A stretch of 64,000 nt of DNA from Urbifossiella sp046350095 (GTDB lineage: Bacteria > Planctomycetota > Planctomycetia > Gemmatales > Gemmataceae): assembly GCA_046350095.1 (NCBI GenBank), contig JAXMBA010000005.1, forward strand, positions 186,001 through 250,000, in the 5' to 3' direction. Both the position numbers and the translations under genes were made by a program. Shown here piece after piece: positions 56,402 through 64,000 of the stretch. The notes under the pieces are model-generated. The model saw nothing but the letters and a program-made list of their open reading frames with translations. It ran no database searches and had not been told where the DNA came from. The first letter of the stretch is position 1, and every line of letters starts with the position of its first letter.

Positions 56402-57331
56402 ATGCGATTCCTGGTGGTCGGCGTTGGGGCGGTCGGCGGCTACTTCGGCGGGCGGCTCCTCGAAGCCGGCCGCGACGTGACCTTCCTCGTGCGCCCGGCC
56501 CGCGCCGCGGCGCTCGCCGCCACCGGCCTCGTCATCACCAGCCCTGCCGGCGACGTGACGCTGCCCGCCCCGCCGACGGTCGTTGCCGCCGAGCTGCGGT
56601 CGGCGTTCGACGTGGTGCTGCTGTCGTGCAAGGCCTACGACCTGGACGACGCCATGACCGCGCTCGCGCCGGCAGTCGGGCCGGGCACCGCGATCATCCC
56701 GCTGCTCAACGGCCTGCGCCACCTCGACGCCCTCGACGCCCGCTTCGGCCCGGAGCGCGTCCTCGGCGGGTCGTGCTTCATCTCCGCGAAGCGCGACGAC
56801 GCCGGCCGCATCGCCCACGTCAGCGACCCGCACCGGCTCGTCTTCGGCGAGCGCGCCGGCGGCCGGTCGGCGCGCGTCGCTGCCATTCTTGCCGCAATGA
56901 CGGGGGCGAAGTTCGAGGCCGACGCCAGCGACGACGTGGTGCAAGAACTCTGGGAGAAGTGGACGTTCCTGGCGGCGCTCGCCGCGGTGACGTGCCTGAC
57001 CCGCGCGGCCGTCGGCGACGTGGTCGCGGCCGGCGGCGCCGACATGACGCTGGCGCTGCTCGACGAGTGCCGCGCGATCGCCGCCGCGGCCGGTCACGCG
57101 CCGCGGCCGGGCCCGTGGGAGGCGGCGGTGAAGCGGCTGACGCACCCCAGGTCGACGGTGACGGCCTCGATGCTCGGCGACGTGGAGCGGCGCGGCCCGA
57201 CGGAGGCCGACCACGTGCTCGGCGACCTGTTGCGGCGGCGCGGCCCCGCGGAGGGCGACCGGTCGCTGCTGCGCGTGGCGTACACCGCGGTGAAGGCCGC
57301 GGAGGCGCGGGCCGCCCGCGAGGCGGGGTGA
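56402..57331 (+). CDS. Ketopantoate reductase-like protein (ApbA/PanE family)
   Basis: 309 residues. MRFLVVGVGAVGGYFGGRLLEAGRDVTFLVRP is the NADPH-binding start of PanE. VVLLSCKAYDLDDAM contains the catalytic Lys, IIPLLNGLRHLDALDARFG the conserved Asn, and the C-terminal helical domain (about 175-300) has the Glu-containing helix typical of the family. It would reduce 2-dehydropantoate to pantoate, upstream of the coaB/coaC steps. Paralogues of unknown substrate are common, so panE itself is not certain. Confidence 0.83.
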   Translation: MRFLVVGVGAVGGYFGGRLLEAGRDVTFLVRPARAAALAATGLVITSPAGDVTLPAPPTVVAAELRSAFDVVLLSCKAYDLDDAMTALAPAVGPGTAIIPLLNGLRHLDALDARFGPERVLGGSCFISAKRDDAGRIAHVSDPHRLVFGERAGGRSARVAAILAAMTGAKFEADASDDVVQELWEKWTFLAALAAVTCLTRAAVGDVVAAGGADMTLALLDECRAIAAAAGHAPRPGPWEAAVKRLTHPRSTVTASMLGDVERRGPTEADHVLGDLLRRRGPAEGDRSLLRVAYTAVKAAEARAAREAG

Positions 57332-57440
57332 CCGCGGCCGGCACGTCGGTGCGCCGGACCGTTCGGAGTTGTCGCGTGCGGCGCGCGGCGGGTCGTGTAC
57401 GATAGGCGCCGGTTCCCTCTCGCCAGCCCCACAGGTCGCC

Positions 57441-58778
57441 ATGCCTCGCGCTCTCCTCGCACTCCTCGTGCTCGCCGCCCCCGCGTCCGCACAAGACGGC
57501 TGGCACGCCGGGTTCGCCGCCCAGCGGATCACGCCCGCCGAACCGATGTGGATGTCCGGGTACGCCAGCCGCACCGCCCCCGCCGACGGCACCGAGACCG
57601 ACCTGTACGCGAAGGCCGCCGTCCTCCGCGCCCCGGACGGCAAGACGTTCTGCCTCGTCACCCTCGACCTCGTCGGCATCGACCGCGACACGTCACGGCA
57701 GGTCGTGACCGCGATCACGGGCAAGCACAAGCTGCCGCGCGAGGCCGTGGCGGTGGCCGTGTCGCACACGCACTGCGGGCCGGTCGTCGGCAAGAACCTC
57801 CGCTCCATGTACTTCCTCGACGACCACCACGCCCGCCTCGTGGACGCCTACACCGACGCACTTCCCGGCAAGGTGTTGAAGGCCGTCGACGGCGCGTTCG
57901 CCGCGCTCGGGCCGGTCACGCTGTCGGCCGGCGTCGGCAGCGCGACGTTCGCCGTGAACCGCCGCGAGAACAAGGAGCCCGACGTGCCCGCGCTCCGCGA
58001 GGCGGGGAAACTGAAGGGGCCGACCGACCACGCCGTGCCCGTCCTGGCCGCCCGCGACGCGCAGGGCAAACTCAAGGGCGTCGTCTTCGGCTACGCCTGC
58101 CACGCGACGGTGCTGAGCGCGCAGAAGTGGTGCGCCGACTACCCCGGCTTCGCACAGCTGGAGCTGGAGAAGGCGCACCCCGGTGCGGTGGCGCTGTTCT
58201 GGGCCGGCTGCGGCGCCGACCAGAACCCGCTGCCGCGGCGCACGGTGGAGCTGGCCCGCGGCTACGGCAAGCAGCTGGCCGACGCCGTGGACGCAGTGCT
58301 GGCGAAGCCGATGGCGGCGGTCGGCGGCGGGGCGTCGGCGACGTACCGTGAGGTGCCGCTGCCGCTGCACGAGGTGCCGTCCCGCGAGGCGCTGCTGAAG
58401 CAGGCCGAGAACGCGAACAAGTACGAGGCGGCGCGGGCGAAGCACCTCCTCAGGCAGCTCGACACGCCGGGCGGCATCCCGGCCGACTACCCGTACCCGG
58501 TGCAGACGTGGAAGCTCGGCCGCGTCACCTGGGTGCTGCTCGGCGGCGAGGTGGTGGTCGATTACTCGCTGCGGCTGAAGCGCGAGCTGGGCTCGGGGCT
58601 GTGGGTGGCCGGCTACGCGAACGACGTGATGGCGTACATCCCATCGGTCCGGGTGCTGCGCGAGGGCGGCTACGAGGGGGCCACGTCGATGGTCTACTAC
58701 GGGCTGCCGTCGGTGTGGGGGCCGGAGGTCGAGGAGCGGATCGTCGCCGAGGTGCGCCGGCAGGTCGGCGCGAAGTGA
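57441..58778 (+). CDS. Secreted neutral/alkaline ceramidase-like protein
   Basis: 445 residues with a signal peptide (about 1-18). WHAGFAAQRITPAEPMWMSGYASRT, LVTLDLVGIDR, VAVSHTHCGPVVG and VFGYACHATVLS, then LFWAGCGADQNPLPR, follow the N-terminal domain of neutral ceramidase (zinc ligands His in SHTHCGP and CHATV). The C-terminal part is shorter than in true ceramidases (about 650-750 residues). Such short forms are abundant in planctomycetes and annotated as 'neutral/alkaline non-lysosomal ceramidase'; real substrates are unknown. The ATG at 57441 starts the signal peptide. Confidence 0.8.
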   Translation: MPRALLALLVLAAPASAQDGWHAGFAAQRITPAEPMWMSGYASRTAPADGTETDLYAKAAVLRAPDGKTFCLVTLDLVGIDRDTSRQVVTAITGKHKLPREAVAVAVSHTHCGPVVGKNLRSMYFLDDHHARLVDAYTDALPGKVLKAVDGAFAALGPVTLSAGVGSATFAVNRRENKEPDVPALREAGKLKGPTDHAVPVLAARDAQGKLKGVVFGYACHATVLSAQKWCADYPGFAQLELEKAHPGAVALFWAGCGADQNPLPRRTVELARGYGKQLADAVDAVLAKPMAAVGGGASATYREVPLPLHEVPSREALLKQAENANKYEAARAKHLLRQLDTPGGIPADYPYPVQTWKLGRVTWVLLGGEVVVDYSLRLKRELGSGLWVAGYANDVMAYIPSVRVLREGGYEGATSMVYYGLPSVWGPEVEERIVAEVRRQVGAK

Positions 58779-58848
58779 GGAGCCGACCGGGCCGTTCGCC
58801 GCGTGTCGCCGACGCCGGATCGGCCATGCTGGGGCGGGAGGGCATGAG

Positions 58849-59130
58849 ATGGCGGACCCGAATGAGCCGGAGATCATAGAGGCACTCACGAACGAGGGCG
58901 ACATTCCGCTGACGAATTCGTTCTCTTGCGGCGGCACCGTGTGCTACTGGAATCCGCAACTTCGCTGCGTCATGCAGAAAGTGTTCAGGGACAACTCGTT
59001 CGCCCTCGCCTGCATCCGATTCCTCACGGCAAGGGGGATGGCGTGTGAGGGGCCGGGAGATTTCGGCCCGCTCGCTGAGCGACATCGCTGGGAGGGGTGG
59101 GGTGAGCCCCCAGCGAACCTGTTCGACTGA
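58849..59130 (+). CDS. Small hypothetical protein
   Basis: 93 residues: MADPNEPEIIEALTNEGDIPLTNSFSCGGTVCYWNPQLRCVMQKVF. Three cysteines cluster in the middle and the rest is mixed helix and strand. GGGAGGG is upstream of the ATG. It has lower GC than its neighbours, so it may be an accessory gene. No family is recognised. Confidence 0.5.
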   Translation: MADPNEPEIIEALTNEGDIPLTNSFSCGGTVCYWNPQLRCVMQKVFRDNSFALACIRFLTARGMACEGPGDFGPLAERHRWEGWGEPPANLFD

Positions 59131-59654
59131 CGGCCCGGCTACGGCGGCATCCGGTCAATTCCGTAACGATCCGGCCAATTGTAACATCGCCCTTGATTAT
59201 TGAACGGGCGTACAGTATACTCCCGGGTGAGGTGCCTGGGGTGGGATCCGCCGGCGCTCGTCCGCGACCCGGTAGCGCGGCAGCGAACCCGACGGCCGCA
59301 CTCCCGGCCCGCCAGTCCCACCGCGAAGGCGCGCGGCCGACCCCCAGTCTAGCTGGGTGCCGGGGGGCGGTCGTCCGGGCGATCGACGCAGGGTCACACC
59401 TGTAACCCCCACGGCAGGTATACGCGAGGCCCAGTGGGGCGCGATGCGCCGGAACCCGACACTTCCGCCCCCGGCGGCCGCCGGCTCGCGTCACCGCGCG
59501 GCCGACGGCCGCCGCGTGGCGTTTTCCCAATCCCCACCGTATCAGTCCCGCGCGACTTGAGCGTTTTCCCGATTTTCCCCTGGCATGCGGCGGCCGGCGC
59601 GGGTATGGCCGCCGCCCTCTCGGGGAACCGTTCGTCGCAGAAGGGGGGCGTGCC
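59131..59654. other. 524-bp spacer with a strong promoter and possible structured RNA
   Basis: After the promoter at 59193-59221 the sequence can form GGTGGGA/TCCCACC (59240-59246 with 59315-59321) and CCCAG-TCTAG-CTGGG (59343-59357) stems, plus CACCTG...CAGGTA near 59396-59420. The rest to 59654 is GC-rich leader without a convincing gene. This could be a 430-nt 5' leader or a small stable RNA; I do not recognise 6S, SRP, RNase P or tmRNA hallmarks in it. Confidence 0.45.
59193..59221 (+). promoter_or_regulatory. Strong sigma70 promoter
   Basis: TTGATT (59193-59198), exactly 17 bases, TATACT (59216-59221), in a locally AT-richer patch. It lies 434 nt before the next protein start. Confidence 0.72.
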
Positions 59655-61004
59655 ATGCTCCGCAGGCTCTTATTCGGGCTCGGCGCCGCCGGGCTGTTCG
59701 GCTCCGCGGCCGTCGCGCAGTTCGCGGCCGACCGCGTCAACACGCCCGCCGCGCCGAAGGCGGCCCCGCCCGTCGGCGGCTACGTCCCCCCGGTCGGCGG
59801 CTTTACCCCCGCCCCCGTAACGCCCCCGCCCGCCGGCTTCACCCCGGCCCCCAAGACTGCCCCGCCGACCACCCCCGGCCCGGCCCCGATCCTGATGCCG
59901 ACGCCGACCGCGGCGCCGGCCGAGCCGCTGAACATTCCCACCGCGCTGCCGGCCGACCACCCGTGGCTGCTGCGGCCGGAGCACGGGCCGTTCGTCATCC
60001 TGGTCCGCAGTTACAGCCGGCCGGCGCGGCCGAGCGCGGCCGACCCCGGCCTCACCGCCCGCCAGCTCGCGGAGGGGCTGGCCGACGAGATCCGCCGCCT
60101 GCCGCAGGCCAAGGGGCTCGGCGTCTACCTGTACGAGCACATCTCGGAGGAGCGCAAGGCCGAGGCCCAGGCCGCCGCCGACGCCCGCCGCAAGGCCGCC
60201 GAGTTCGCCGCCCGCATGAACGACTTCCGCCAGAAGGCCGAGCTGAACAGCATGACGTTCCTCGACCCCGACGTGGCGCTGCGGTACAAGTCGTTCAACT
60301 ACCGCGACCAGATCGGCGTCGTGGTCGGCGGGTTCCGCACCGAGGACGAGGCCGTGCGGGCGCTGGCCAAGGTGAAGGCCTGGCCGACGCCCACGGACAC
60401 GCGGCTGCTCGACGGCGGGGCCATCGCCAAGCAGGGCTCGGACGGCAAGGCCACGATCGAAAAGACGTACCTGAGCCCCTACGGGCAGGCCATGGTGGTC
60501 GCCAACCCGACGATCCCGCGGCAGCTGCCGGCGCCGGGCACGGTGTCGCAGCTCGACCCGTTCATCGTGCGGCTGAACGAGGGCCGGCCGTACAACCTGC
60601 TGAAGGCGACGAAGACGTGGACGCTCGGCGTGAAGGCGTTCAACGCGCCGGTCCGCGTGCAGACCCGCGACGACGAGGGCGTCGGCATCCGCATGTTCGC
60701 CACGCCGAAGGGCGGCGACGCGATGGCCGCCGGGGCCGAGGCCGCCGAGCAGATGGCGAAGGGGCTGCGGGAGATGAAGCGGCAGGACGGCACGCCGCTC
60801 GGCCTGGAGGCGTTCGTACTGCACCACCGCAACGGGAGCATGGTGACGGTCGGCCAGTTCGACGGCCCGACCGACCCGGCCCTGCACTCGACCCGGCGGA
60901 TGCTGATGGGGATGCGGTTCCAGGCCCAAGACCCGCGGGCCGCGGAGAACGCCAGCCACTACCTGCACGAGAGCATCGTGCCGATCCAGATTCCGAAGCC
61001 GTGA
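59655..61004 (+). CDS. Secreted Pro-rich protein, unknown function
   Basis: 449 residues. A signal peptide (about 1-22) is followed by a Pro/Thr/Gly-rich region (about 30-95) with repeats such as PPVGGYVPPVGGF. The folded part (about 100-449) begins HPWLLRPEHGPFVILVRSYSRP and has two related alpha/beta units (RQLAEGLADEIRRLPQAKGLGVYLYEH; AEQMAKGLREMKRQDGTPLGLEAFVLHHRNGSMVTVGQF), each ending in FRTEDEA or GPTDPAL-type text that recalls SPOR-like repeats. A helical insert rich in Glu/Ala/Lys lies between. AAGGGGGG precedes the ATG. Probably a cell-envelope protein. Confidence 0.65.
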   Translation: MLRRLLFGLGAAGLFGSAAVAQFAADRVNTPAAPKAAPPVGGYVPPVGGFTPAPVTPPPAGFTPAPKTAPPTTPGPAPILMPTPTAAPAEPLNIPTALPADHPWLLRPEHGPFVILVRSYSRPARPSAADPGLTARQLAEGLADEIRRLPQAKGLGVYLYEHISEERKAEAQAAADARRKAAEFAARMNDFRQKAELNSMTFLDPDVALRYKSFNYRDQIGVVVGGFRTEDEAVRALAKVKAWPTPTDTRLLDGGAIAKQGSDGKATIEKTYLSPYGQAMVVANPTIPRQLPAPGTVSQLDPFIVRLNEGRPYNLLKATKTWTLGVKAFNAPVRVQTRDDEGVGIRMFATPKGGDAMAAGAEAAEQMAKGLREMKRQDGTPLGLEAFVLHHRNGSMVTVGQFDGPTDPALHSTRRMLMGMRFQAQDPRAAENASHYLHESIVPIQIPKP

Positions 61005-61090
61005 CCGGGCTTGACACCCGCGGCGCGGGCGGCGGATACTCCCGCCCCCGGGCCGCGTTCCGGCCCGCGACCACACGGAAGTGAGTCGCC

Positions 61091-62044
61091 GTGCCCCACC
61101 TCGCGCCCGCCCGCCGCGCCGCCCCGCCGGCCGCCGCCTACACCACCGCCAACGGCCGCCTGCTCGTGGGCAAGGCCGAAGACCTCCTCGCCGACCCGGC
61201 GCTCGACGACCTGCGCGGCCGGGTGCAGCTGATCTTCACGTCGCCGCCGTTCCCGCTGCTGCGGCCGAAGAAGTACGGCAACCGCCAGGGCGACGAGTAC
61301 GCCGCCTGGCTCGCGTCGCTGGCCATCCCGCTCACGAAGTTCCTCACGCCGACCGGCTCCATCGTCATGGAGCTGGGCAACGGCTGGAACCCCGGCACGC
61401 CGACCGTGAGCACGATCGGCATCAAGGCGCTGCTAGCGTTCCAGGAGGAGGCCGGGCTCCACCTGTGCCAGGAGTTCATCTGCTACAACCCGGCCCGGCT
61501 GCCGACGCCGGCCGAGTGGGTGGCCGTGCGGCGCGAACGTGTCAAGGATGCGTTCACGCGGGTGTGGTGGCTGAGCCCGACGCCGACGCCGAAGGCCGAC
61601 AACCGCCGCGTGCTGACCGAGTACAGCGACGCGATGCGGAAGCTCCTGAGCCGCGGCACCTACTCGTCGGGCCGGCGGCCGAGCGAGCACAAGGTCGGGC
61701 GGCGGTCGTTCCTGGCGGACAACGGCGGGGCCATCCCCCCGAACGTGCTGGTGGCGCCGGAGGTGGAGCCGCAGGCAGTGCTGCCGATCCCGAACACGGC
61801 GAGCCGCGGCGGGTACCACGAGAAGTGCCGCAAGGGGAACGTGCCGCGCCACCCGGCCGCGATGCCGGAGCCGCTGGTCGAGTTCTTCGTGAAGTTCCTG
61901 ACCGACCCCGGCGAACTGGTGCTCGACCCGTTCGCCGGCAGCAACACGACCGGGGCCGTGGCCGAGAACCTGGGCCGAGAGTGGGTGGGGTTCGAGGCGG
62001 ACGCCGACTACGCGGCGGCGTCGAAGGTGCGGTTCGCGGCGTAG
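61091..62044 (+). CDS. Site-specific DNA methyltransferase (beta class, probably N4-cytosine)
   Basis: 317 residues. LIFTSPPFPLLRPKKYGN (about 48-65) is the catalytic SPPF motif and comes first; the AdoMet motif LDPFAGSNTTGAVAENLGREWVGFE comes near the C-terminus (about 277-301). That IV-then-I order defines the beta class of amino-methyltransferases. The target-recognition part (about 120-250) includes RVWWLSPTPTPKADNRRVL and the helix-rich RKLLSRGTYSSGRRPSEHK. No endonuclease gene is recognisable nearby, but an unknown winged-helix-like protein converges on it across the repeat at 62054. Confidence 0.85.
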   Translation: MPHLAPARRAAPPAAAYTTANGRLLVGKAEDLLADPALDDLRGRVQLIFTSPPFPLLRPKKYGNRQGDEYAAWLASLAIPLTKFLTPTGSIVMELGNGWNPGTPTVSTIGIKALLAFQEEAGLHLCQEFICYNPARLPTPAEWVAVRRERVKDAFTRVWWLSPTPTPKADNRRVLTEYSDAMRKLLSRGTYSSGRRPSEHKVGRRSFLADNGGAIPPNVLVAPEVEPQAVLPIPNTASRGGYHEKCRKGNVPRHPAAMPEPLVEFFVKFLTDPGELVLDPFAGSNTTGAVAENLGREWVGFEADADYAAASKVRFAA

Positions 62045-62053
62045 GACGAACAC

Positions 62054-62165
62054 AATTTTGACAGGATGGACAGGAAAAGACAGGATGGAAAACAAAGACA
62101 GAATTTAAATTAATTCTCGTCTTTGTTTTCCATCCTGTCTTTTCCTGTCCATCCTGTCAAAAATT
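62054..62165. repeat. Inverted repeat, 46/47-base arms, sister of 42034-42146
   Basis: Arms 62054-62099 and 62119-62165 are complementary apart from one extra A on the right, with a 19-base centre. It is nearly identical to 42034-42146; the two internal differences per arm are compensated in the opposite arm. It lies between convergent stop codons. Confidence 0.85.
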
Positions 62166-62171
62166 CTTCCC

Positions 62172-62879
62172 TCAGCTAAATCGCTTCTTCGGTTTCCCGC
62201 CCGCTTCCACGTCGAGGTGCTCGGGGAAGCGGTACGTCAGCGCCGTCAGGAAGTCCAGCAGGTCGGACACGTCGCGGACGTGGATCGGGGCGCCGCCGGC
62301 GCCCGAGCCCTTCGTCAGGAACGCCACCTCCTCCACGCGGCACCAGTCGAGCGCCGCCTTCATCGCGCCGCGCACTTCCTCCAGCCGGGCGACCGGGTCT
62401 TCGTGGCCGCTCTTGCCGGACAGGCCGAGGAACGTCGCGGCGCCGGCCCAGTCGCGCGGCTCCTCGGGGTTGTCCTGCCAGCGGCGGAACTCGGGCTTGC
62501 CGGCGTACACGGCCACGGTGTCGTACAGCTCGCGCACCGTCACGGCGCGCCGCACCGGCTTCACCTTCGCGCCGCCGCGGAGCTTCGCCGCCGCGACCTT
62601 CCCGGCCGGCGTCAGCTTGTAGGTGTTCGGCCGCACCTTCTCCAGGTACTTGTTCACGACGGGGCTGCTGGGCTTCTGGCCCATGATCTCCATCATCACC
62701 CGCTTGTGGTCGGGGTACGACTGGGCGTACCCGCGGAGGCCGAACCGGAAGCGGTCCAGCGACCACGCGGCGACGGTGAGGTCGAACTCGGTGAACTCGT
62801 CCTTCCCGGCCGAGGCGAGGTCGTCGGCGGCGAGGAGCACGGTTTCGGACGCGGTTTGCTTCGGCTGGGTGGTGACCAC
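62172..62879 (-). CDS. Hypothetical winged-helix-like protein facing the methyltransferase
   Basis: 235 residues from a GTG at 62879. LAADDLASAGKDEFTEFDLTVAAW, MMEIMGQKPSSPVVNKYLEKVRPNTYKLTPAGKVAAAKL (about 64-102) resembles a winged helix. The second half is helical with RELYDTVAVYAGKPEFRRWQDNPEEPRDWAGAATFLGLS. No catalytic site for a restriction nuclease (such as PD-ExK) is obvious. It could be a DNA-binding regulator. No family is recognised with confidence. Confidence 0.55.
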   Translation of the reverse strand: MVTTQPKQTASETVLLAADDLASAGKDEFTEFDLTVAAWSLDRFRFGLRGYAQSYPDHKRVMMEIMGQKPSSPVVNKYLEKVRPNTYKLTPAGKVAAAKLRGGAKVKPVRRAVTVRELYDTVAVYAGKPEFRRWQDNPEEPRDWAGAATFLGLSGKSGHEDPVARLEEVRGAMKAALDWCRVEEVAFLTKGSGAGGAPIHVRDVSDLLDFLTALTYRFPEHLDVEAGGKPKKRFS

Positions 62880-63077
62880 GGGGGGTGCCCTGACGGGGCT
62901 CCGGTGCGGGAGCGGGGTGCCTGTACCTTCTCAGGCTAATGGTCCCTACTGCGCCCGCAGCGCGAACGTGAGTCAAAGTGAGCGGGCTCCCGAAGGCGGG
63001 GCCGCGCGCCGCCGGCAGACGTGGCAAAACCGCTACAGTCGGGGGAACCGGAAAAGTGCCGCCGCCCGCGGCGGAAC

Positions 63078-63893
63078 TCAGGGGGTCACGATGCTCTTGC
63101 GCACCGCGGCCCGGTTGCGCATCTCCTGCTTGTCGATGCCCAGCGCCGTCAGGATCGGCTGGTACACCTCGGCGTAGAAGTTGTCCTCGTTGAAGATGTT
63201 CAGCGACTTCACCGCGGCGACGCGGCGGCGGCTGTCGGCCAGGAGGTGCGTCGCCGGCATGGCGAACCCGTTCAGTACGCGCTTCAGTTGTTCGATCGTG
63301 CCGGCCCGGTCGTCGGCCAGGTGGAGCTTCAGGATCTTGACGTAGAAGTCGTAATGCGCCCGCTCGTCGGTCGCCACCAGCATCAGCAGCTTCGCCAGCG
63401 CCGGGTCGGACTCGCCGACGAGCAGCCGCAGGTTGCGGTAGTGGAGCCACGTCGCCAGCTCCTGCGACATGGTGTAGCACGCCAGCCCGCGCACGTCGTC
63501 GGTCGGCAGCTCCCACTCGCCGATGACGGCCCAGCTCTGCACTTCTTCGAGCTGCTCCTCGGTGCGGTGGCCGCTCTTCACGAGCCACTCCTGCATCACC
63601 ATCGAGTGCTTCGACTCCTCGTAGCCCCAGTTCGCCGCGAACCACGCCCGGCCGCGGGTGCCGCGGACCAGCGGCAGGAACTTCCCCACGTAGTCCGGCA
63701 GGAACAGCTCGACGGCGCAGAACGACTCCAACACGTCGGCGACCGCCGCGCTGGTGTTCGGGTTGCACTGGTCCCAGGGGATGTCGAGTCGCATGTTCCA
63801 CCGCCGCCGCCGCTCGGCGAGGTCGAAGAACTCCTGGTAAATCTTCCAGATTTCCCGCTCCATCGCGGGGCCGTACGGGGACGATGCGGACAT
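63078..63893 (-). CDS. Acyl-[acyl-carrier-protein] desaturase-like diiron protein
   Basis: 271 residues. The di-iron ligands of the soluble acyl-ACP desaturase family are visible: Glu62 (CAVEL), Glu93 and His96 (YEESKHSM), Glu145 (SQELATW), Glu177 and His180 (TDERAHYDFY). The enzyme introduces a double bond into acyl-ACP using oxygen and ferredoxin. It is shorter than plant stearoyl-ACP desaturase (about 360 residues). Together with the plant-type fabI it points to type II fatty acid synthesis with aerobic unsaturation. The ATG at 63893 gives MSASSPYGPAMEREIWK. Confidence 0.85.
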   Translation of the reverse strand: MSASSPYGPAMEREIWKIYQEFFDLAERRRRWNMRLDIPWDQCNPNTSAAVADVLESFCAVELFLPDYVGKFLPLVRGTRGRAWFAANWGYEESKHSMVMQEWLVKSGHRTEEQLEEVQSWAVIGEWELPTDDVRGLACYTMSQELATWLHYRNLRLLVGESDPALAKLLMLVATDERAHYDFYVKILKLHLADDRAGTIEQLKRVLNGFAMPATHLLADSRRRVAAVKSLNIFNEDNFYAEVYQPILTALGIDKQEMRNRAAVRKSIVTP

Positions 63894-64000
63894 GGCGGCT
63901 CCGGCGCGGGCGGTACGGCTCAGTATACGACAGCCCGGACGGCCGACGGGTGGCCACTCGTTGCCCGGAATTGTGCGTCCGGCGGAGGGGGGAAGGGGTT

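Noticed and set aside
59222..59420. 6S RNA, SRP RNA or RNase P RNA
   Set aside because: The stems do not give the 6S central bubble, there is no SRP GGAAG tetraloop region, and no RNase P conserved blocks are visible; it was kept only as an unassigned structured region.
61091..62879. A complete restriction-modification system
   Set aside because: The neighbouring protein shows no PD-ExK, HNH or PLD nuclease motif, and the two genes are convergent with a terminator-like palindrome between them.

Overview
The window looks like a chromosomal segment of a high-GC planctomycete, most likely of the Gemmata group (Gemmataceae). This rests on gene content and style: two secreted sulfatases, a PSCyt1/DUF1549/DUF1553 protein, a TIGR03067-type protein, secreted WD40 and PQQ-type propellers, a plant/chlamydia-type enoyl-ACP reductase, DUF433/DUF5615 modules, and intergenic spaces filled with long inverted repeats. 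Most genes are housekeeping or lineage-typical. There is no rRNA, recognisable tRNA, CRISPR array, prophage or intact insertion sequence.

Layout. 1-865 (minus) is the head of an ATP synthase operon (atpI-position gene, atpZ, atpB running off the edge) behind a promoter with a Rex-like operator. 1427-9271 holds a DUF4912 protein, a sulfatase, selD, a coupled EEP-phosphatase/unknown pair, fabI and a HAD phosphatase. 9377-13171 has an EF-hand protein, an orphan DNA methyltransferase and a DUF433/DUF5615 toxin-antitoxin pair. 13482-24373 carries a 1534-residue vWA/STN/TPR protein, a PPP phosphatase, the PSCyt1 protein, a DedA protein and a TIM-barrel isomerase. 24377-25754 is a split coaB-coaC pair. 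25933-29809 is a three-gene set (vWA protein, helical/coiled-coil protein, membrane-anchored propeller) that I regard as the best candidate for an uncharacterised protein system. 29879-38719 holds a transglutaminase-esterase fusion, WD40, thioredoxin, DUF1810, SDR, parvulin and SMI1 genes.

38800-50776 includes glutamine synthetase III, an orphan ParA, a PQQ propeller pair, an operon joining a PSP1-like protein with a TPR-YggX fusion, proB behind a structured leader with a 13-residue leader peptide and a near-perfect Shine-Dalgarno, and a prolyl oligopeptidase. 50891-53624 is the accessory part: a transposase remnant, a RelE-like/XRE toxin-antitoxin module with a textbook promoter-operator, and a small three-gene cassette behind another strong promoter. 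53816-63893 has an HpcH aldolase, a second sulfatase, a ketopantoate reductase, a ceramidase-like protein, a secreted Pro-rich protein, a second orphan methyltransferase facing a winged-helix-like protein, and an acyl-ACP desaturase.

Working together: coaB, coaC and a panE-like gene belong to coenzyme A synthesis; fabI and the desaturase to fatty acid synthesis; the sulfatases, PSCyt1, ceramidase-like, PQQ and WD40 proteins form the exported hydrolase/propeller repertoire usual for this group. More than ten intergenic spaces carry inverted repeats of 13-47 bp arms. Two copies of one family (42034-42146 and 62054-62165) differ by substitutions matched in both arms, so the palindrome itself seems to be conserved. 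All functional calls come from reading sequence by eye; no database search was possible.
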